Source of the DNA: Spisula solida | Lineage: Eukaryota > Mollusca > Bivalvia > Venerida > Mactridae | DNA: 64,000 bases | Reading direction: 5' to 3' | Assembly (NCBI GenBank): GCA_947247005.1 | Contig: OX365948.1 | Span: 9,537,455 to 9,601,454, forward strand | Shown: positions 57,836-64,000 of the stretch, piece after piece | Layout of the letters: the number at the start of each line of letters is the position of its first letter | Position numbering within the stretch: the stretch's first letter is position 1 | The notes under the pieces: model-generated | Told to the model about the DNA's origin: nothing | Databases searched by the model: none | Seen by the model: the letters and a program-made list of their open reading frames with translations, nothing else | Translations under genes and position numbers: made by a program

Positions 57836-59249
57836 TAGCGGACTATACGTTGGGCGAAGCCTAACGGATAAGATTCGGTTTATGGTAACACCTGTGCACG
57901 TGGTTTGGTCAGAGTTTGAATTCACTAATGGATCTAAAAATTTGTGTTAAAATCCCGCACTGAAGCAAAGATACTAGAAAATGGCTGCCAATAGAATAAC
58001 AAAAAAAAAAAATGCGATATTCGGCAGCTCATAAATTTTCTTTTATTTTTTAATGATGTTTAAAAATATTCCAAAAACTAGCGTAGGCCCCAGTCTAGAA
58101 AAGAAAAGATAATAATTATCAGTCTTCCATGGTTGCTGTGCAACCAATCTTTTATATGGGGAGGGCTATTTCCTAAATGTTTGGTCACAAAAAAGGCAGC
58201 CACTCGCTTCGGAAGGAAATTTTAACATTTTCAGTGCATAAACGATGCTACAAACTGTTATGAGACACAGGATTACTCTGAGATAACGAAGTAAGTCGAG
58301 CGGGAATCGTTCATATGCGCGAAATATCAACCAATCTTAAGAAAATCTAATAAAAAAGACACATGTTTCGGTTATTTCCCATCGCAAAGTTTGCAATACA
58401 ATTAATTAAAGTCCGTTTCGGGTATTTGCGTATCTGGACCGGACGGTGATAATCCACATCGTAGTTGTAGGTTATTGTAAAGAAAGTAAAACAAATGCAT
58501 TTTCGTAATTCCTCGCCGAGATGTAATAAAAAATCCCTCCAAAATCGTCAAAAAATATTCGCGGGATAAAGGTCGCGAAAACTAATTACATGTTGTTGTT
58601 GTCGTTATTCGATACAATAAAACCCGTAACTTTCCGTCTAAATCTCTTTTATGTTGTGACGATTTGCAGGGTTTATTTAACCAAAAAAGTCGATTAAGAT
58701 TAAAGATGTTTGATATTTAATCGTAATATGATTAATTGAAATGAAAATAGCCTTTTCTTTTGAACAAAAGTGCTATCTGGTATGCTCATGCAACCCATTA
58801 AAAAAAGGTAAAATATCAAATAAGGCCTATTTGAAATCAGTTGTTATCTGTGTGTATATCTAATTATTCATTTTTAAATTAGTTACCCCTGAATTAGGTA
58901 GACCTAGAATTAAACAAATTGAAAAACATGTATTATCCACAGACAGATATATTTTCATTTTGATCGGGCTGACAAATGTTCATTCGGACTGACAAACGAT
59001 AGCAGGTTTGTATCGTCTTTCGTTACTTTGTACCCAATATTTCGTATCAAGCCGCTATCGAGCGCTTTCTTGTGCAGCGAACTGCTTCGATAGGTTGCAT
59101 AGACGTAGGAAAGCGCTCGGTAGCGCCTTTTGGAAACGGCTTGCTCCAGATTCGTAACTTCGTAACCAAACAATTTTATGCATCACCAAAAAATCCAGTA
59201 CTAGATAAGCATGTTACAAATAATGTAGGACAACTGACGTAGTCCGCTA
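57836..59249. mobile_element. 1.4-kb TIR element inserted in a minisatellite
   Basis: The left end TAGCGGACTATACGT and the reverse complement of the right end TAGCGGACTACGT agree except for a small gap, and the flanking 56-bp units are interrupted exactly here. Just inside the left end, cgttgggcgaagcctaacg is a hairpin. A second inverted pair (ctatcgagcgctttct and gaaagcgctcggtag) lies at about 59053-59125. No transposase was recognised; a 72-codon minus-strand frame at 58955-59173 is unassigned. Confidence 0.75.
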
Positions 59250-59284
59250 AAAATATGCTGTGCATTAGTTCATATTATGCTCTA

Positions 59285-59745
59285 AAAGTACATGTGTCCG
59301 TGGGCTGAAAGGTAGGTGTTGGGAAGTTAATGTGCTCTGAAAGCACGTGTGTCCACCGGCCTATAAGGTAGGTGTTGGGGAGTTAATGTGCTCTGAAAGC
59401 TCGTGTGTCCACCGGCCTATAAGGTAGGTGTTGGGAAGTTAATGTGCTCTGAAAGCTCGTGTGTCCACCGGCCTATAAGGTAGGTGTTGGGAAGTTAATG
59501 TGCTCTGAAAGCACGTGTGTCCACCGGCCTATAAGGTAGGTGTTGGGAAGTTAATATGCTCTGAAAGCTCGTGTGTCAACCGGCCTATAAGGTAGGTGTT
59601 GGGAAGTTAATGTGCTATGAAAGCTCGTGTGTCCGCCGGCCTGAAAGGTAGGTGTTGGGAAGTTAATGTGCTCTGAAAGCACGTGTGTCCACCGGCCTAT
59701 AAGGTAGGTGTTGGGAAGTTAATGTGCTCTGTAAGCACGTGTAAC
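59285..59745. repeat. Minisatellite, 56-bp units (right part)
   Basis: About eight units of ggcctataaggtaggtgttg plus ggaagttaatgtgctctgaa, the same family as the right portion of 57480-57835. It ends at gtaacagaagc. Confidence 0.93.
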
Positions 59746-60112
59746 AGAAGCAAAAATGGCTGGTCCCTTAAATAGGGGTTACTCTACATGTATAGTCACT
59801 GAAATTAACCTTTTTTGGTTAAATTTCGAATATGTGTAATTGAGGTTAGGAATCAATCACAAGCTGGCCATCCCCATATATGTACATCACTGGTTGGTCA
59901 AGTCTCCGAGGACCAATGATGGGGGGAAAATACGCTGTTATCATGGGGATGAAGCTGACATTAGAACACAATCTGTCAAATCTTGGAACCATCATCATGA
60001 GTCCCTAAATCTGTCAGCTGACAGATTTTCGCTGGTGAATATTTTTTCATCGGTGGTTTCACTCATCTCCCTAGAATTAAGTATAACATGGGCCCTTATT
60101 CACGTTTTCTTA

Positions 60113-60818
60113 GCTCACCTGTCAAAAAGTGACAGAGTGAGCTTTTGTGATCACTCCTCGTCCGTCGTCCGTCTGTCGTCCGTCCACAATTTGCTAGATA
60201 CTGTAGGTCACAGTTTTGGCCTAATCTTTATGAAACTTTGTCACAATGATCATCTCAACAAAATCTAGGTCAAGTTCGATATTGGGTCATCTAGGGTAAT
60301 TTTTTTAAAAAACTATGTCACTAGGTCAAATCATAGAAAAATATTGTGTAGTCAGTAGAGGTCATACTTTGGACCTAATCTTTATGAAACTTGGTCACAA
60401 TGATCATCTCTACAACATCTAGGTCAAGTTTGATATTTGGTAATCCGGGGTAAAAAACTAGGTCACACGGTCAAATCATAGAAAAACCTTGTGTAGTAGC
60501 TAAGGTCATAATTTTGACCTAATCTTTATGAAACTTGGTCACAATGATCATCTCTGCAAAACCAAGGTCAAGTTTTATATTGGGTCATACGGGGTCAAAA
60601 ACTAGGTCATAAAGTCAAATCATAGAAAAACCTTGTATAGTCATTAGAGGTCACAATTTTGGTCTTATCTTTTTGAAACTTTGTTACTTTGATCATCTCA
60701 ACAAAATCTATGTCAAGTGCAATATTTGGTCTAAAACTAGGTCACTTAGTCAAACCACAGGGCTTGCATGCACTACTAAGACAGGTGAGCGACCTAGGGC
60801 CCTTTGGGCCTTCTTGTT
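60113..60818 (-). mobile_element. Dispersed repeat family B, copy 3 (inverted, longest)
   Basis: It begins ttagctcacctgtcaaaaag and ends gacctagggccctttgggcc followed by ttcttgttt, the reverse of the copy at 5415. Monomers marked by gtagtcagtagaggtcat recur at about 60350, 60491 and 60636 (about 143-bp spacing), so it has one or two more monomers than the other copies. Next to its end are repeated cgtccgtc motifs. Confidence 0.82.
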
Positions 60819-60829
60819 TAATATTTTCT

Positions 60830-61330
60830 TAATAAATTTTCTTAGGTGAAAAAGAAAAAAATAGAAATAAAACATCTGCATTTTAGACAATTCGGTCTGA
60901 TTTCATAGTGCAATACGATGACAAAAACTATGATATTTTCATAATTATTTTTAGTTTTTTAAGACAAAAATATCTTTAGTGGTCAAATACACATGTTCTA
61001 ACTTGCTCTAACTTGTCAAACAACTGACAATGTTTCAAATGTGGAGGCCATGATCATAGTTAACGTCTCAAAATAACATAACCTGTTCGTCCACACTCTT
61101 GAATGCGAAATTCTATCGCAAGAATACAGAGTTTGGCACTCAAAAACATGTTTTTCTTACATAGTGTAAAGAAGTTTATAAACGAAAGTGACAAACTCTA
61201 AATTATGTTGATAGAATTTCGTCGGATTCCTTTATGTCCGGCTCAGAGTCGAACTCGTAAACGAGTGGTGCATCCAATGCAGTGTCCAGATGGAGTGTGT
61301 TGCAAATAATCAAATAAACAACATGTGATG
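60830..61330. other. Intergenic stretch downstream of the cysteine-rich gene
   Basis: At 61235-61310 a weak, shortened tRNA-like pattern is visible on the minus strand (gagttcgactctgagc). Nothing firmer was seen. Confidence 0.35.
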
Positions 61331-61335
61331 TGTTT

Positions 61336-61366
61336 TGAATATTTATTATTATTATTATTATTTATT
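61336..61366 (-). promoter_or_regulatory. Candidate polyadenylation signals within a TTA microsatellite
   Basis: On the minus strand AATAAA occurs at 61366-61361 and 61347-61342, 248 and 267 bases past the stop codon of the cysteine-rich peptide gene. Both lie in an ATT/TTA run, so they could be chance. Confidence 0.35.
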
Positions 61367-61613
61367 ATCATTTCAAAATGTCTGATTTTTTGTAACAAAT
61401 AAGAAACAGCTCAACTGTTTTTAACCACGTAATAAATAAATATTAATAATCCCCTTGATTTCTGGGGTAGATAACCATTGTCCATAAATAACATTTAGTT
61501 GACTCGTCGTTTGTTCACATGTCAGAATAAACGAACATTGCTCTTCACTTACTCTTTGACTGGTTTTAGTGGTGTCGACGTTTTAGCGTTAGCAGTAGCA
61601 TCATCTGAAGATG

Positions 61614-61868
61614 TCAGCATTCAGTAATACAATCAACATATGAGAGTGCACAATCTTCTAAACAATTTTTGTAATAATATAAATTTTGTCCAAGTCGACC
61701 TTCACCAAATCTTGTCGTACAACCATTGTCACAATGTTCCATCCGTCGGTAACAAACTAATAAACACAACTTTGGCGATCTGTATTTTGATGAGATACTT
61801 TTTGGACGACCATAACTTGAAACTATTAATAACACCGACAGCAACACAAAAATGGACAGTCTGTTCAT
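61614..61868 (-). CDS. Secreted cysteine-rich peptide, 84 residues, symmetric eight-Cys scaffold
   Basis: The start is the ATG at 61868-61866 (A at -3). The in-frame extension upstream crosses a splice acceptor and is not used. Residues 1-20 form a signal peptide (Asn-Arg n-region, hydrophobic core FVLLSVLLIVSS, likely cleavage after SSYG). A short basic/serine segment follows (residues 21-34). The mature part has eight cysteines at 35, 39, 46, 50, 69, 73, 80 and 84, that is C-x3-C-x6-C-x3-C, an 18-residue linker, then the same spacing again, ending on Cys84. The CxxxC spacing suggests two helices pinned together by disulfides. I do not recognise the family. A secreted defence, matrix, hormone-like or bioactive peptide are all possible; function is not shown by the sequence. 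The coding part occupies a single exon; an upstream exon is expected. Confidence 0.75.
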   Translation of the reverse strand: MNRLSIFVLLSVLLIVSSYGRPKSISSKYRSPKLCLLVCYRRMEHCDNGCTTRFGEGRLGQNLYYYKNCLEDCALSYVDCITEC

Positions 61869-61876
61869 GATGGAAT

Positions 61877-61890
61877 CTGAAAGAGACAAC
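61877..61890 (-). promoter_or_regulatory. 3' splice acceptor before the cysteine-rich peptide ATG
   Basis: Reading on the minus strand, gttgtctctttcag is a pyrimidine tract ending in AG. The exon starts attccatc and then ATG. This implies an intron in the 5' untranslated region. The first exon and donor were not resolved; a TATA-like ttatataatatta lies at about 62025-62013. Confidence 0.6.
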
Positions 61891-62067
61891 AGAGTTCATG
61901 ATTGATTTGTTTGATAAATTATTGAGATAACATTTATTATATATATCTTATCCGTTTTTAATGAATTTGATGTTCAAATCGCTGTACATCATGAAGCAAC
62001 ATGTTTCTGTCATAATATTATATAAATACATACTTTCGCGCCATATGTCACCATACTATTTTTTGTG

Positions 62068-62224
62068 AGGGGTGTTCAAATTGGAATGCATCCAAGCCCA
62101 TAAAATGGTTTCGTTGGTATATTTAATTAAAATGTCTTTTGATCCTCTTGAAGAATTCACCTAAAACAGCGAAGGGTACAAAGGAAGATTAAGCCACACT
62201 TGCATTCCAACTTGAACAACCCTG
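62068..62224. mobile_element. Short mariner-like MITE, 157 bp
   Basis: The left end aggggtgttcaaattggaat and the reverse complement of the right end cagggttgttcaagttggaa followed by tgca match well over about 25 bases. The size and GGGTGTTCAAA-type ends recall mariner MITEs; no TA duplication is certain. Confidence 0.65.
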
Positions 62225-62229
62225 GTCAT

Positions 62230-62890
62230 ATTGTTGCTTTGTTAATTTCTTAATATATTATTTTATATCCTTTACGGCTAATCCCTATTTTTGCTCTTGT
62301 TAATCTGCTGTCCATCCCATTGGAGGGTCATTATTTAGACCGGCTGTTAACCTCTGTATATAATTACATGTATGCAGATTAAAGCCAAAAGTGGCTTACT
62401 GGTTACAAATATGGCTGTCTCAGACAAAGATGGAACAAATTAGAGGAGTTAGAAATAATAGTACATAAGTAAATCACACGAAAACCGTATTAGCAAGACT
62501 GCTATTGGAGACCAAGAACACAAAGTGTCATTTGACGTTTTGTATATGAAACATTAAGCTAAGTAGGTAACTTTAAACCCTTCATCTCTGTATTCGTAAA
62601 CAGGCCACCACAAACATCATTAACGCTTAACGAGACTTAAATTATTCTCCAATAGCAAATTCCGTTCTCGGGTTTCTGTTATTGCTTGGTAATTGCATTA
62701 GTATGTCGATTGTTTTTGTCAAGGCCACTAAACTAACTCTTCATCTTCGTCTGACATTCAATACAAACAGAAAGGTCAAAGTCATACATGTTTTAACTTA
62801 AGAAAAACAGCATGAACGGTCATTAACATAACGAAGACTCGTTAGTTGGTTTATTATTTATTACATGTACTTGGTAGGCGGTGTTCACCG
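62230..62890. other. AT-rich intergenic stretch, nothing recognised
   Basis: Only short frames are present. Confidence 0.4.
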
Positions 62891-62894
62891 AGGA

Positions 62895-62896
<2 letters not shown>

Positions 62897-62935
<39 letters not shown>

Positions 62936-62950
62936 TATTATTATAATAAT
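62897..62950. repeat. TAA/ATA trinucleotide microsatellite
   Basis: About 13 perfect AAT-type units are followed by a short inverted ATT run. It creates a poly-Asn stretch in one frame that is not a gene. Confidence 0.95.
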
Positions 62951-62954
62951 GACT

Positions 62955-63430
62955 TTATTTTACGAGGAAACTCATTTGACAATTATATTAAATGGCAATC
63001 TTCCATGAGATCCTCAACAATAAACACAGTTAAACAATAACACAAGTACATAAAAGAAAAGAGCATAATTTCAATTCGGCCTATATGACGTCCACAATAT
63101 CATAATTTTATATATAATTGGGGAATTTCATAAACGAGTTTCAGTGAAAGGAGTTCCGAATGGTAAATCACTAATTAAATAAGGAATGTTATAAAAAAAA
63201 TATTCCCGCCACATCCGTAACCTCAAAGTTGGAGAATAAAACCTTAATTACTGGTACCCTGTGGGTGACAATGTACATGCATATCTAGACTGGTTTCACT
63301 TGTCTAACTTTCCGACACGGTCTACAGTATTTTGATGCATGTAGAAGGACCGTGGTACCAGTCTATATCTGTCTAAGAAGTGACAAAGGCGGAATGTTCT
63401 CATGTACTCGTAACTCGTCAAGCCTCCCAG
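62955..63430. other. AT-rich intergenic stretch, nothing recognised
   Basis: No feature was seen. Confidence 0.4.
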
Positions 63431-63432
63431 GG

Positions 63433-63656
63433 GCTTAAATCAAAGTACCAGTGGTTAGAATTGATTAACATAATTGCAGACCGAGAAATCGTTTCGAACT
63501 GCAGTTATCAGTTTATTTTTTAAAAAAATCGGTCACAGGCTTAAAGTACTAAGTGGTTAGAATTGATTAACATAATTGCAGACCGAGAAATCGTTCCTTA
63601 TATGGAATTACTTCGAAGTGCAGATATCAGTTTATTTTTAAAACAATCGGTCACCG
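63433..63656. repeat. Tandem duplication, about 106 and 118 bp
   Basis: gtggttagaattgattaaca, ttgcagaccgagaaatcgtt and atcagtttattttt recur in both halves (63433-63538 and 63539-63656). The second half has an insertion of about 17 bp (cttatatggaattac). Non-coding. The remaining 340 bases to the window end hold nothing recognised. Confidence 0.9.
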
Positions 63657-64000
63657 ACTTAAACAGTCGATGCTGAGTGTCAAGTTTACACCACAATCTT
63701 ATTGATATTCGTTTATTTAAACAATTCTTGCTTATCTCACCGATTTCATTCTAGAATTAGAATCTTCACTAGCCACAAAAGTCGGTGAATGTTTGATCGC
63801 CGTCAAGATAACCTACAATATGTTTTGTACTTAGAATATTAATCAGAATAGTAGCTGTAAAGTAATGATTTGACAAACAATGCACTGACACAAAGAACAT
63901 GCTCTCTATACCCGCAGTGCAAAGTTCCGGAAAATTGTAGATTGTCGACATATTTCATATGGAATTATTCCGTCATCAAACCTACGTAACGAGACATATC

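Noticed and set aside
61869..61889. Longer N-terminus for the cysteine-rich peptide
   Set aside because: The in-frame extension has no ATG and crosses a pyrimidine tract plus AG, so it is intron sequence.
62846..63040. Poly-Asn/Tyr frame as a low-complexity protein
   Set aside because: It is a translation of a trinucleotide microsatellite.

Overview
The window looks like AT-rich, repeat-dominated non-coding DNA from an animal genome. I infer a marine mollusc, most likely a bivalve. The grounds are the remains of animal-type non-LTR retrotransposons, tRNA-derived SINE-like repeats, many terminal-inverted-repeat (TIR) DNA elements, and dispersed repeats (for example the one ending in a gacaggtgagct module at 5415-5863, 33986-34386 and 60113-60818) that I associate with bivalve genomes. 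The species assignment is inference. There are no operons, rRNA genes, CRISPR arrays or phage modules.

Only one protein-coding gene is well supported: an 84-residue secreted cysteine-rich peptide on the minus strand (CDS 61614-61868). It has a signal peptide, a splice acceptor eight bases before its ATG, and a symmetric eight-cysteine pattern. All other long open frames fall inside tandem repeats (where frames stay open because the unit length is a multiple of three), inside transposable elements, or in unrecognised AT-rich sequence.

Tandem arrays occupy about one fifth of the window: 614-1625 (40-42 bp unit), 2826-3730 (63 bp), 12950-15265 (62-65 bp, G-rich), 19970-21046 (36 bp), 23190-23695 (23 bp), 31060-31580 (43 bp), 32360-32592 (59 bp), 34795-39066 (40/27 bp satellite), 41344-41508 (19 bp) and 57145-59745 (42/56 bp, split by a 1.4-kb insertion). 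Two arrays show higher-order block duplication. The 40/27-bp satellite carries a 351-bp transposon insertion that was later duplicated together with its surrounding repeats.

Mobile elements fill much of the rest. They include a Tc1-like MITE with perfect 26-bp TIRs (8507-8907), three pogo-like CAGTCA elements (11927, 17571, 51643), a nested hAT-like element with 8-bp direct repeats (41812-42616), a 1.7-kb TIR element with an internal degenerate minisatellite (46841-48564), and at least four foldback elements. Two non-LTR retrotransposon remnants are present, one with RNase H at 49513-50860 (+) and one without at 54362-55860 (-).

The most unusual structure is a pair of unrelated-looking TIR elements (25168-26266 and 52817-53757). 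Each carries two tRNA-like RNA polymerase III promoter modules that face inward, placed nearly symmetrically from the two ends, each followed by a T-run. A related sequence at 9279-9325 looks like the unoccupied insertion site of the first of them.
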